IMG/VR virus record: IMGVR_UViG_3300036826_000353
Span: 1 to 32,604 of that record
DNA: 32,604 bases
Direction: 5' to 3' (one strand)
DNA from: a virus
The first letter of the stretch is position 1; the number at the start of each line of letters is the position of its first letter. Shown piece after piece: positions 19,463 to 28,227 of this stretch. Made by a program: the position numbers and the translations under genes. Below the pieces are notes generated by a model. The model did not search any database, was not told where the DNA came from, and worked only from the letters and a program-made list of their open reading frames with translations.

Positions 19463-19539
19463 CAGTTCCCCTGACACTAATGTTCATGGTGCTAGTAGCG
19501 CTAGTCGTCATAGCATTCGCCATCAACGGGGATGAGTGA
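19459..19539 (+). CDS. 26-aa membrane peptide
   Basis: ATG at 19459 overlaps the endolysin stop (ATGA). The peptide, MTVPLTLMFMVLVALVVIAF plus six residues, is essentially one transmembrane helix. It is a candidate lysis helper or pinholin-like peptide because of its position directly after the endolysin, but the very small size makes this uncertain. The stop overlaps the next start (TGATG). Confidence 0.5.
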   Translation: MTVPLTLMFMVLVALVVIAFAINGDE

Positions 19540-19778
19540 TGCCTGCAAAGAGTAAGTATGCCAAGTATGATAATATTATCCTGGAGAAATATGAGGAGCT
19601 GGGACCGCAGATGCTGGGACAGGAACTTGGCATGCCGTGCAACTCAGTATGCAACCGATACTATGCACTAACCGGCCTCACAGGGCGACGGCCTAAGCCC
19701 AAGCCGATAGCTGTTAGTGATAGACACGAGCTACTTCCGGCCACCATCACTCTCCCTCGTGTGAGCCTAGATCGCTAA
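19539..19778 (+). CDS. HTH-like protein between polymerase halves, 79 aa
   Basis: ATG at 19539 in a TGATG overlap; its stop overlaps the ATG of the polymerase C-half (TAATG at 19776-19780). The segment NIILEKYEELGPQMLGQEL followed by MPCNSVCNRYYALTG reads as a homeodomain-like helix-turn-helix. A basic Pro/Lys linker (GRRPKPKPIA) and a short tail follow. No nuclease motif (HNH, GIY-YIG or LAGLIDADG) is seen. It could be a DNA-binding remnant of a mobile gene or a regulator. It translationally couples the second half of the polymerase. Confidence 0.65.
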   Translation: MPAKSKYAKYDNIILEKYEELGPQMLGQELGMPCNSVCNRYYALTGLTGRRPKPKPIAVSDRHELLPATITLPRVSLDR

Positions 19779-20746
19779 TGCTACTCGTAGAATTCGACCT
19801 GGCTGGAGCCGAGTGGGTCGTTGTGGCCTATCTCTCTGGTGATCCCAATATGCTGGAGGTAGTCAACAGTGGCAAGAGTCCGCATGTTGTTACGGGAACG
19901 CTTATCTCGGGGGCATCGGAGGAGTTTGTTCTGGCAGAGCATAAGGCTGTTGGGGCTAATACTGATCCTGACACTATTATGGGACTTCGTGAGTCTCTTG
20001 ACGTGCCTAGCGGGATCTTCTTACCTAGGTCTATGTCCATAAGACAGGCGGGGAAGAAGAGTAATCATGGGTGCAACTATTATATGCGATACAAACGTTT
20101 TGCTCTTGAGAACGAGATGCCGGAGGCCGATGCAGAGCCTATAGTTAAGTTCTATTCCGAGAAGGCATACCCTGGCCTGCAGCTATATTGGGAGGATATC
20201 AGAGAGACCCTACGAAGACAGGGGCGTGTTCTTACTAACTGCTTCGGCCGGAAGGTTCGGATGGTGGGAGAGTGGGGCGTAGAGCTATGGATGGCAGCTT
20301 ACAGCTTTAAGCCTCAGTCAACTGTGTTCGATGTATGCAGAAGAGGAATGGTCAGAGCTTTTCACGACTATAGTCTTGACTTCCTCAGCATGGAGCTTGG
20401 GGCACAGGTACATGACAGTCTCATGGCTGCGTATCCAATACCATCAGATGATAATGGCTGGTACAAGCTGGCTGCATTTATCCACAAGATGGTCTATGGC
20501 CATATGCGAAGTGAGATACAATATACAGGAGTTGTTGATAACATAGAGAGATCATTCTATCTGGGAGTTGATGCCAAGATAGGACATAGCTGGGGCGATA
20601 TGCAGGCTGTTAAGGTGACAAGGGATCTTGACACTCTTGTTAGGGAGTTAAAGCAGATCCTTAGCCTCCCCCCGGAGAACGACGCCGACGAAGAAGCTGA
20701 ATGGTCGGCCAATATGCTCCGGCATCCAGAGCTGCCATCTGCTTAG
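19778..20746 (+). CDS. DNA polymerase A, C-terminal half: palm and fingers
   Basis: The 322-residue protein begins right at motif A (VEFDLAGAEWVVV, catalytic Asp), then has motif B RQAGKKSNHGCNYY (R-x3-K-x3-H-x3-Y; the position usually Phe or Tyr is His) and motif C QVHDSLM (second catalytic Asp). It contains all polymerase catalytic residues but lacks the thumb, exonuclease and early palm, which are on the gene at 17416-19059. The two must associate. There is no good ribosome site, so translation is probably coupled to the preceding gene. The last 86 bp overlap the convergent transglycosylase gene. The C-terminus is acidic. Confidence 0.9.
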   Translation: MLLVEFDLAGAEWVVVAYLSGDPNMLEVVNSGKSPHVVTGTLISGASEEFVLAEHKAVGANTDPDTIMGLRESLDVPSGIFLPRSMSIRQAGKKSNHGCNYYMRYKRFALENEMPEADAEPIVKFYSEKAYPGLQLYWEDIRETLRRQGRVLTNCFGRKVRMVGEWGVELWMAAYSFKPQSTVFDVCRRGMVRAFHDYSLDFLSMELGAQVHDSLMAAYPIPSDDNGWYKLAAFIHKMVYGHMRSEIQYTGVVDNIERSFYLGVDAKIGHSWGDMQAVKVTRDLDTLVRELKQILSLPPENDADEEAEWSANMLRHPELPSA

Positions 20747-21629
20747 CTGGATCTTCAAAGGAGGGAACCTTGATGCCACTGCCGACAATAGCCCTACCGG
20801 CGGCACTTAGTCCCCTCCCTATGCCCGCCAATCCAACACCTGAGAAGATACCTCCGACTGTAGTTCCAGCTGATGGCTCGATCCCAGAGACGATGGGCGT
20901 AGTACCATCAATTGGCACTGATACTGGATGTCCTACCATATCCTCGTATATGGATGTCTTAGGCGGAGCGAGAGCTGTCAGCTCAGCCGCTGACATATCC
21001 TGAAGACGACGACCCTGCGGCTCGCTGGGAGTAGCTCCTTCTGGAGCAGCGCTAGCGACTCCTATATCAACCTGCGTCGGTGTTACACGAGGGATGCCAC
21101 CCCTCTCAAGCCTCGCCTCCCAGGCATCCATGAATTCCCTGCTAGTCAGGTCAGGACCAAGGGATCGAGATGCCTGCGGTATGTTACCAGCTACAGCCCT
21201 CTTAGCCCAATCTATCCCCTTCTGACGTCCCTCCGCAGTGTCAGCCATGTTCATCCAGGCAGGGCGATCTGGATTATTCATGTGTGCCTGAAGCCCACCC
21301 CATCCTTGATTATGAGCAACCCATAGCTCAACAGGCGTCGCTTCCCTTCCATACTTATTCCGGAACTCTTGCTTGTATCCAGCGAACAGACGGCCGGCGG
21401 CCATAGCATTCTGTGTCGGATCGAATATATCTCCGGTTCCGCCAGCCCTCTTGAACTCCGACGGGCTAAGCTGGAAGAGGCCATAATAGGAACCTGTGGT
21501 AGCCCTGGGATTGCCACTACTCTCTATACCTGCAATAGCCCGTAGGAAGTTGGCTGGTATCCCTACACGCTGGGATGCCAGGTTTATGGCCGACATGACG
21601 TTAGGGGAGAAGCCTCTAGTCCTTGCCAT
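20661..21629 (-). CDS. lytic transglycosylase (SLT) virion protein, 322 aa
   Basis: The start at ATG 21629 has GGGAAG upstream and overlaps the preceding gene by 14 bp; a longer frame to 21737 is shadow sequence. Residues 20-110 form an SLT domain: IPANFLRAIAGIESSGNP with catalytic Glu36, then YYGLFQLSPSEF and VELWVAHNQGWGG. The C-terminal 200 residues are Ala/Gly/Pro-rich and may form an internal or ejected part. Such proteins are packaged in podovirus virions and open the cell wall during DNA entry. The 3' end overlaps the convergent polymerase gene by 86 bp. Confidence 0.85.
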   Translation of the reverse strand: MARTRGFSPNVMSAINLASQRVGIPANFLRAIAGIESSGNPRATTGSYYGLFQLSPSEFKRAGGTGDIFDPTQNAMAAGRLFAGYKQEFRNKYGREATPVELWVAHNQGWGGLQAHMNNPDRPAWMNMADTAEGRQKGIDWAKRAVAGNIPQASRSLGPDLTSREFMDAWEARLERGGIPRVTPTQVDIGVASAAPEGATPSEPQGRRLQDMSAAELTALAPPKTSIYEDMVGHPVSVPIDGTTPIVSGIEPSAGTTVGGIFSGVGLAGIGRGLSAAGRAIVGSGIKVPSFEDPAKQMAALDAGAYWPTIQLLRRRRSPGGG

Positions 21630-24216
21630 TGCTATCTTCCCTATTACCACTAGGCACGGGAACGCCACGAGATAGAATACGCATGCCCTCGCCACTTTGT
21701 GCACGAGCCCGTGCAGCGGGAGTGATCTTGAACTCAAGGCCTCGCTGAATAGGTTGATTGCCGTGTCCTATGTCTAACGACATCCTAGTCTTACCGTTAA
21801 TCGTGTGAATAGGCTGGGGCCTCGGAGAGCCTCGATCAAACTCTCGAAGTACAGCAGATAGTCGCTGTGGAAACACTGTATCATACAGCTTAGCGATGGA
21901 CCCCTTAATCCCAGGATTATACACGCTAATAGCTGCCGCATTAGGAATAGTAATCGACTCGGCTCCGCTATCGATAGCTTCCTTGATAAGGCGTCGCATA
22001 AGGGGATCAACCCAATGGTTAAGAGCCGACATCATTACGTGATGAGATGAAGTGAGGCCTTTGTTGAACAAGTTAGTCCAATCCGACTGAATCTGATTTG
22101 CCATCAGTGTAGGCCTGCCGTCGGCATTCCTCTCTATGGATGTCATAAGAAAGCCATACGTATTAGGATCACGAGGAAAGTGTCCACCTATGAAAACACG
22201 ACCTGTCTTCTCAAGCTCCCTGAGACGCTGTATTTCATTAGCGTGTTCACCCCTAATCTCACGAACGAGCCCCCGACCTACAGCTGGTATACTCTCTGCG
22301 GGGATATTCCAGTATGAACCAATAACAGACGCATGTGCTGGGCTCATGCCTCTTAGGATATTACGAGCTTCCTCTGCCTCGTTCGTATGAAGGCGCTGAA
22401 CAATTTCCCTATGTGTCCTATTCCCAGAATTAAACGTATAATTAGTATATCGAGTCCTTGGAGCAGTTGCATTTACCTCTGATGAACGTATCAATGTCTC
22501 GACAGGGATGCCAGTAACCTTGGTCAGAGCTGCCCTGACAGGGGCATTGAGCCTGGCCATACGCAGACCTCGGAAGCTCGATACAAACGCATTCAGACCT
22601 TGAAGTGATCCAAGGTTATCCTCCATGTTAATTGCAAGCCTAGAAGTGATGCTATCAGATGCAGCGCCGGCGGGTCCTCCTTCTGCTACGAGAGCCCTCC
22701 TAAACTCCGCCTGTCCCTCTTCACTCGACAGCTTATCAAAGGCGGCCTCAGTTTCAGGGGAATAGCGAGGTCTCTCATATACGACCTCAGATGTTCTGAG
22801 ACGATGTTCGTCTATATAGTCCTCAACCTCCTTTCGTGTCACCATTCTTGGTTGGACAAGCCTAACTGTATTGCCAGCCTCATCCTTGTGTAAGCCTCTT
22901 ATAGTGTTATAGTACTTATTATTGTTGATATAGTTCTGTGTAGCAAGTTCAAGCTGTCCTTGCAGCCAGTTTATCTGATTCTGTATATGGGGAATATCAC
23001 CTTGAGGAGCTTCCCTAAGATATCTTTGTTGAATACTTATATCATTCTGAAATTTCTGGATACGATTATAGTTATCAAGGAGAGCACGCCGAGCGTTAGC
23101 AACTCCCTCTCCAAGGAGAAACTTATCCAGATCCATAGCCTGGATTTCTGTCTCTTTCACCCCTCCCTTAAGCATGTTGCCGATCACGTCCTCAGCCGTC
23201 GTCCTAGGAGGAAGAAGACCCGTAGCACGTTCGGCATGACTGTAGAGGCCAGTAGGATCAGCAGAGATGTCACGGAGCTGCGGCCTCGGGGTAACTGGAC
23301 GACTTCCACCACCTGCTCCCAGAGAGGGCCCAGCTCCGCGAGCGACAGCCCTGCCAGCAGCTCCTGGAACTCCACCTGAGGTAAAGGCACCTGCAATCTG
23401 TTGGGCCTCAGCAGCCATTTGTTCGTTAGGGACTATAAGGCCATTGTCATAGCGTTCCTTGGCTCTGGCTATGATATGGGGGATATCAAGGATATTCTTT
23501 GCAATCTGTGGAAGGGCTACGACGGCTCTTCCTGTATTGGGATCGACAGCTATAGGTGCTATCGTTCCCCTAGCCTCAAGAGTATCAGCCGGCTCCGTTG
23601 GAGCAAATACCTGCTTCGTCTTAGGGTCGTATGCAGCACCAGGGGGAAGCTGTTGCTCTATGGTTCCATCAGGCTTCTTTATGCCCATGCCTGTATCGGT
23701 AGGAACAACCTCCCCGTATAGATAATAGTGCTGCATCGTCCCTTTCTTCCCGGCGACCATGGGATTAGATGGACGATCAGCTCCTATATCAGGTGTGAAA
23801 GCGTGGCTGTATGCCAGCTCTACATCACTAGGGCTTACATTATGCGTAATATTTCTAAGGCTTCGCATCTCAAGGAAACGACGAGTATCCTGCTCCATGG
23901 GACCATGGAGCTGGGCATAACGGGCCTCTGCCTCGTCGGGAGATGCGTAGGAAGGAAATGCACGAAGGCCGCCGGCCTCTTCTATATATCGGAACAGCTC
24001 GTTCCGATCAGTGACTATCTTCCCATTCCATACTGTCGGAACGAGATATGCCCTGCCGTCAGGGCCAGTAAATGTGGCTTGATACAGAGTGGAACGAGAC
24101 CCGTCGGGGTTGTCCACACCTCCTGGGCCCCACAGGTTTGATAGATGACGCTCATAGAGAGCCCGCTCCTCAGGAGTCAGGTTAAAAAGTTCTTCGGTGT
24201 TACCAGCACCTGCCAT
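21616..24216 (-). CDS. large internal virion protein, 866 aa
   Basis: The ATG at 24216 overlaps the stop of the gene before it (TAATG). Residues about 42-83 contain YLVPTVWNGKIVTD and ELFRYIEEAGG, a motif seen in many phage virion-associated proteins. Residues 323-372 (GLYSHAERATGLLPP, GGVKETEIQAMDLDKFL) resemble domains of large polyvalent proteins. The remainder is helical and charged. Neither a membrane segment nor an obvious enzyme site is visible. Its size and position beside the transglycosylase suggest an ejected inner-core protein. Confidence 0.75.
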   Translation of the reverse strand: MAGAGNTEELFNLTPEERALYERHLSNLWGPGGVDNPDGSRSTLYQATFTGPDGRAYLVPTVWNGKIVTDRNELFRYIEEAGGLRAFPSYASPDEAEARYAQLHGPMEQDTRRFLEMRSLRNITHNVSPSDVELAYSHAFTPDIGADRPSNPMVAGKKGTMQHYYLYGEVVPTDTGMGIKKPDGTIEQQLPPGAAYDPKTKQVFAPTEPADTLEARGTIAPIAVDPNTGRAVVALPQIAKNILDIPHIIARAKERYDNGLIVPNEQMAAEAQQIAGAFTSGGVPGAAGRAVARGAGPSLGAGGGSRPVTPRPQLRDISADPTGLYSHAERATGLLPPRTTAEDVIGNMLKGGVKETEIQAMDLDKFLLGEGVANARRALLDNYNRIQKFQNDISIQQRYLREAPQGDIPHIQNQINWLQGQLELATQNYINNNKYYNTIRGLHKDEAGNTVRLVQPRMVTRKEVEDYIDEHRLRTSEVVYERPRYSPETEAAFDKLSSEEGQAEFRRALVAEGGPAGAASDSITSRLAINMEDNLGSLQGLNAFVSSFRGLRMARLNAPVRAALTKVTGIPVETLIRSSEVNATAPRTRYTNYTFNSGNRTHREIVQRLHTNEAEEARNILRGMSPAHASVIGSYWNIPAESIPAVGRGLVREIRGEHANEIQRLRELEKTGRVFIGGHFPRDPNTYGFLMTSIERNADGRPTLMANQIQSDWTNLFNKGLTSSHHVMMSALNHWVDPLMRRLIKEAIDSGAESITIPNAAAISVYNPGIKGSIAKLYDTVFPQRLSAVLREFDRGSPRPQPIHTINGKTRMSLDIGHGNQPIQRGLEFKITPAARARAQSGEGMRILSRGVPVPSGNREDSNGKD

Positions 24217-26429
24217 TACCTACGCCGCGGTGCGATGTTTTGATAAGGTGCAGCACTCACAGGAGTTGGAGCACGTCGCTGTGGTGAGGGGGTAATCCTA
24301 AATGCATTAGGATCCTGATCCCCACCTCCGCCTGCAGAGATGCCACCTCCACCACCTGATATTGACCCAGATAGGGCCTTCCCTATATTAGCAAACGCTG
24401 CCTGTATATGCAGGCGACGTTGCTCCAGCTCATTGCGAGCAGCCCTAGCCTCAGCGGACTCCGCTAATTCGAGACGACGGCGGCCCTGAGTACGCTGTTC
24501 AAGGGCTGCAGCTCGATCTTCCTGCAGACGACCAATCGCTGCTGATTCCTCCTGCTCAATCGTAGGACTGACCCTGGGATAAGAGCGACGACCTGGAACC
24601 TCCCTGGTCGGTCCGCCTACCTGAGGACCAGTAGCGCCAGGAGGTGCACTTGGATTACCTGTCTTTCCGATTGGCCTATTGAGATACAGGTCGGGGAAGT
24701 TGGTCCCCTGACTATCAGGAGACACGGGACCAGGACGCTCCGGTCCAACGCTGGAAGGGGCAACAGACGCTGGGTCGATGCCAACTAGACGAAGGACTGA
24801 AGCTGGTGCGATGCCCGACCTCTGAATAACATCAGTAACCTCCGGCGTCGCAAGGTTAGTTAACGGAACCGTACCTCCGGTTAGGGCCCTCATCTTAGTC
24901 TCATATTGCATACCAAGGCGGCCCATCATATCGGAGATGGCAGCGACAAACTGAGCTGGATTATTACTCTCACCGAGCTCCTGCAGCTGGAAGGCGACAT
25001 CTCTATCGGACAGGAACCTTCCAGTCTGACCCTTAGCGGCAGCCATGGCGAATGCGAGAGGAACCATAATCGAGTTGATTCTGGCATTCAGCTCAGCTGT
25101 ATCCTCTATCCTACCGCCAGTTTGCTGCACCCAATTGACGATCTTGGCCGTCTGTCTTGCAATAAATGCGGAGTTCTTCGGATCGGATGCAGTGTCCTGA
25201 GCCCATCTCCCAAGATCAGATGCCGTGCCTTCTCCGCCGGCTTGCCTAGGAGAGATACCGACCACATTCAGAATACCCTCCATAAAGCTGCCGATCTTGC
25301 TGCCAAGGCTAGATGGATTGACGCCGAGGTTGAACATGCCTCCGCCTGGGATGGGTATTCTCAGGGTGGCATCGAGAGCCTCAGGATTACCCTTGACCAA
25401 GGCAGCCAACTGGCTGGCCATGCTCATAGTGTCTACGACACCATTCTGTGCCGTGCCAATCTCTGTGGACAGCTTACGCATACCTATGGCATCAGACGGA
25501 ATGCGGTTCCATCCGGCCTTCATGACGTCTATGACCCTGTACCGATTATCAAGGTCGAGGCCAAGGGCAGATGCCAACTCAGGCGGTATCTCCCGCATCC
25601 TGGCAGGGACTCTTGCCTCATCCACAGCTGGAACATCGGTCGTCGGAGCGGCCTCAGGTGGCATAGTAGCTGGCTGTGTACTCCTTGGTCCAACCGTCGT
25701 GCCAGGAGGAGCCTGCGCCAGCAATGCAGGAGGTGCCCCTACATCTGTGCCAATATCCACAGGAGCTGTATCCGCTCCGGCAAGAGCAGGATTAGTCCCT
25801 GGTCCGCCGAGCATCATAGGGGAGCCGTTATCGGCCTCACCTCCAGGAGGAGCAGGAGGCTGCATGGCTGATCTAGCGAGGTCCATAAGCTGATCGGGAG
25901 GAACCTGACCTGTAAGGATCCCTCTTGTCATCTCGGCAATCTGTCCAGGCTCAGCATCGTTAGTGGACTGCACGATACCTCGACGGATACCCTCTAGAGA
26001 CTGCGGATCGAGGCCAGATATGGTATTGATAATATCCTTTGCCCTATCTCCCCTGGGATCGATGCCCAACAACTGGCTGATTTGCCTCAGGCCGAGCTGC
26101 CGAAAACCCTTGGGCATGCTGGGATCGAGGGCTCTGGACATAAGCTGGGCAAAGCGTAGATCCTGACCCCGAGCCGCCAGCATATCACGCTGCTGTTGCT
26201 GGCTTTGGAAGTACTGCTGCAGGCGACTGCCCTGCTGTGGCTCACCTTGATTAGGTGTTCCAGGAGGAGTAACTGTCGGAGCGAAGCCACCTGCTGCACT
26301 AGGAACTAATCCTCCACCTGCAGGTGGATGCTGCGCAGGTGGAACTGCTCCGAGACCAACCTGATCCCTATAGAGATCAGATGCATTCCTCGATCTGGTT
26401 CTGTCGATAGCTCCTGGAAGGTAGACCAT
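24216..26429 (-). CDS. internal virion protein, 737 aa, Pro/Gly/Gln-rich
   Basis: ATG at 26429 follows the previous gene in an overlap. The N-terminal 300 residues are low-complexity (PPAQHPPAGGG, QQYFQSQQQQ, repeated PPG), the middle (about 300-550) is helical and globular, and the C-terminal 200 residues are again disordered and Arg/Gly/Pro-rich (SGGGGGISAGGGG, APRRR). No catalytic motif. It is probably part of the ejection or inner-core complex with the neighbouring genes. Confidence 0.75.
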   Translation of the reverse strand: MVYLPGAIDRTRSRNASDLYRDQVGLGAVPPAQHPPAGGGLVPSAAGGFAPTVTPPGTPNQGEPQQGSRLQQYFQSQQQQRDMLAARGQDLRFAQLMSRALDPSMPKGFRQLGLRQISQLLGIDPRGDRAKDIINTISGLDPQSLEGIRRGIVQSTNDAEPGQIAEMTRGILTGQVPPDQLMDLARSAMQPPAPPGGEADNGSPMMLGGPGTNPALAGADTAPVDIGTDVGAPPALLAQAPPGTTVGPRSTQPATMPPEAAPTTDVPAVDEARVPARMREIPPELASALGLDLDNRYRVIDVMKAGWNRIPSDAIGMRKLSTEIGTAQNGVVDTMSMASQLAALVKGNPEALDATLRIPIPGGGMFNLGVNPSSLGSKIGSFMEGILNVVGISPRQAGGEGTASDLGRWAQDTASDPKNSAFIARQTAKIVNWVQQTGGRIEDTAELNARINSIMVPLAFAMAAAKGQTGRFLSDRDVAFQLQELGESNNPAQFVAAISDMMGRLGMQYETKMRALTGGTVPLTNLATPEVTDVIQRSGIAPASVLRLVGIDPASVAPSSVGPERPGPVSPDSQGTNFPDLYLNRPIGKTGNPSAPPGATGPQVGGPTREVPGRRSYPRVSPTIEQEESAAIGRLQEDRAAALEQRTQGRRRLELAESAEARAARNELEQRRLHIQAAFANIGKALSGSISGGGGGISAGGGGDQDPNAFRITPSPQRRAPTPVSAAPYQNIAPRRR

Positions 26430-27349
26430 CAGTGCAGTTCCCTGTACGCAACAGTTGCCTTGTCAAAGCGCCTGCCAACAGCCCAGGGCCTGACCTTCTC
26501 AACATCAGATGCCAGGACGCCGATCATGCGTTCGCCCGTGCCAGCATGGGTGTATTCATAGATAGGAATACCATCTAGAGTTTCGCTAACTGGTATAAGG
26601 TCACCCTTTACCTCATCATCAGACAGGAACGATCCAATAAGGCCGATGCCAGCGCCCAGTAGACCCACGCTAGACTGAGCATTGGCAATGTTAGCCTGCA
26701 GCTGCATTTGCCTTTGCTGGATGAATGGTATCTGAGCCTGGCCATATCCCCTTGCTGTCTGTCCAAAGGCGCCGGCAAATGTAAGTGGATCACCAATAGC
26801 CGAGGTTCGGAGAACATCCTCAGATGACTGCCTAGAGAAATCGTTCTGCTGCTCCCTTGTGATCCCCAGCTGCTCGGCTAAGGTCAGCTGGCCAGTGCGA
26901 GCACCATAGCGAAGGGACTCCGCAGATCGCATGAACTCGTCCAGGGCCTGGATGCCAGGTGTCGATGTCTCATATCCAGGACCAAGCTGTGTTTGCAGCT
27001 TATTCCTAAGGTCCTGTTCCTGCTGCTGCAGGTCACGCTCCAGGCCAGGATCGACAGGCAACTCGCCCTTGAGGGCGGCCAAGCTGCGTTCATTCAACAG
27101 GCGTTGAACCTCGTCCCCCTGTGCCCTCTTTGCCGTCTCGGCAGCAGTCATAGAGACGCCTGTAATGACACCGTGCTCGTCAACAGTTACGTCAAACCCT
27201 TCCTGCTGAGCGAGGAACGGCAAGAGGATGCGGTTCTGTGCCCGCTGTTCCTCAATAATCTGGCGCTGGAGCGCTAGAAGCTCGGCCTGATTCCTCTGTA
27301 GGTCCCTCTCTTCCGGAGATGGACCCGGCACGCTGACGCTGGTGCCCAT
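26429..27349 (-). CDS. virion protein with S74-like C-terminal segment, 306 aa
   Basis: The first 240 residues are helical and Gln/Glu-rich (ELLALQRQIIEEQRAQN), and include a short hydrophobic stretch (VGLLGAGIGLIGSFL). The last 65 residues read SDDEVKGDLIPVSETLDG, IPIYEYTHAG, MIGVLASDVEKVRPWAV, a pattern of the S74 intramolecular chaperone family, although the catalytic region is not clear. The gene overlaps the upstream GNAT-like gene by 98 bp. Probable internal or tail virion protein. Confidence 0.72.
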   Translation of the reverse strand: MGTSVSVPGPSPEERDLQRNQAELLALQRQIIEEQRAQNRILLPFLAQQEGFDVTVDEHGVITGVSMTAAETAKRAQGDEVQRLLNERSLAALKGELPVDPGLERDLQQQEQDLRNKLQTQLGPGYETSTPGIQALDEFMRSAESLRYGARTGQLTLAEQLGITREQQNDFSRQSSEDVLRTSAIGDPLTFAGAFGQTARGYGQAQIPFIQQRQMQLQANIANAQSSVGLLGAGIGLIGSFLSDDEVKGDLIPVSETLDGIPIYEYTHAGTGERMIGVLASDVEKVRPWAVGRRFDKATVAYRELH

Positions 27350-27758
27350 ATGCTCTTACCTTCCATGCATAGTAGTCATAGTTACCCTCTGTGGCATAGG
27401 GCTTCTCATCTGGAAAATACCTCTCCATGCCACGCTGAAGGATAGAGCCATGTTCTACAGATAGGATAAACGTAGATACTCCGATCTGGCTCATGGCAGC
27501 TTCATATGCTTCGCATAAGCGAAGGATGGTAAAGAGCCGCCGATAGTCGGTTCGAACCATCAGCGGCCCTGCCAGGATCATCTTATCGACAATCCTTGTG
27601 CCACAGACACCCACTAGATCATCATCTACATCGAATGCCATGATCGTAGGAAAGGCGAGGTGCTGCTTCTCCTCCACTCCCTCCTCTCGAAGGAAGCGGT
27701 GCACTGCCTGGTAGTGGCCAGGAGTAGATGCGACGACGTATCTCAGATGGGTGTTCAC
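27252..27758 (-). CDS. GNAT-like acyltransferase-fold protein, 168 aa
   Basis: Start GTG at 27758 overlaps the TGA of the previous gene (GTGA). The first about 135 residues alternate helices and strands in GNAT order (GHYQAVHRFLREEG, PTIMAFDVDDDLVGVCGTR, ILAGPLMVRTDYRR, VSTFILSVEHGSILQRGMERY). No clear acetyl-CoA P-loop is visible. The Arg/Gly/Ser-rich tail overlaps the next gene by 98 bp and is probably accessory. GNAT-like proteins do occur in phage virion clusters; the substrate is unknown. Confidence 0.65.
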   Translation of the reverse strand: MNTHLRYVVASTPGHYQAVHRFLREEGVEEKQHLAFPTIMAFDVDDDLVGVCGTRIVDKMILAGPLMVRTDYRRLFTILRLCEAYEAAMSQIGVSTFILSVEHGSILQRGMERYFPDEKPYATEGNYDYYAWKVRAYGHQRQRAGSISGREGPTEESGRASSAPAPDY

Positions 27759-28042
27759 TTAGTTTTAGTCCGATCATCAGCTTCGAGGCGATACTTGATG
27801 ATAGCCAAGTCCTGCTTTATGGAATATAGAACCTGGGACTGTTCTGACATCCTTGCATCCTGGCTCTGTGACGCCTTCTCAAGGCTCCTTATCCTTGCAT
27901 CGTGGTCACTGATAGTGACTTGATACGTGGTGTATGCAGTTGCCATAGTTCCTAAGACAGCAGCTATTGTCAGTACATGGCCCAGATTTATGGTCCAGTC
28001 GAACTTTGGCAGGTGGGATCCTTCCAATTCAGACAGCGGCAT
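27755..28042 (-). CDS. membrane coiled-coil protein, 95 aa, possible spanin subunit
   Basis: The start at ATG 28042 (MPLSELEGSHLPKFDW) is favoured over a longer shadow frame. A transmembrane segment (INLGHVLTIAAVLGTMATAY) is followed by a coiled coil (DHDARIRSLEKASQSQDAR) and a charged tail. This is the layout of inner-membrane spanins and also of small phage coiled-coil proteins. It lies in the cluster with the holin and a Cys-rich small protein, so a lysis role is plausible. Confidence 0.6.
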   Translation of the reverse strand: MPLSELEGSHLPKFDWTINLGHVLTIAAVLGTMATAYTTYQVTISDHDARIRSLEKASQSQDARMSEQSQVLYSIKQDLAIIKYRLEADDRTKTK

Positions 28043-28227
28043 AGGTAGTCCAGATCGTTGCCTTGGATGCGATCCCGCAACTGCCGAGGCAATCGCTTGA
28101 CGGCATCGAGTTCTGCCCGACTGGTGACTGTTTGGACATAGGTTTGGCAGAAAGAGTCCACTGGTCCCGGCTGCTCCCCCCGGTAGATGCCGAAGCACAG
28201 GATGAAGCATACGATACCTTCTTTCAT
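27988..28227 (-). CDS. small secreted Cys-rich protein, Rz1-like candidate, 79 aa
   Basis: MKEGIVCFILCFGIYRGEQ is a signal-peptide-like start; the mature part has a spaced set of cysteines (SFCQTY, YLCRCLNW, PTCQ). It overlaps the coiled-coil gene by 55 bp in another frame, as Rz/Rz1 pairs often do. The lipobox is not convincing, so outer-membrane anchoring is uncertain. Confidence 0.6.
   Translation of the reverse strand: MKEGIVCFILCFGIYRGEQPGPVDSFCQTYVQTVTSRAELDAVKRLPRQLRDRIQGNDLDYLCRCLNWKDPTCQSSTGP

Noticed and set aside
19060-19777. Group I intron or intein between the polymerase halves
   Set aside because: The gap is filled by coupled reading frames; no homing nuclease motif or intein splice residues are seen. 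A hidden intron cannot be fully excluded without RNA data.
23184-26166. Plus-strand frames opposite the structural genes
   Set aside because: They are shadows of long minus-strand coding genes with clear protein character.
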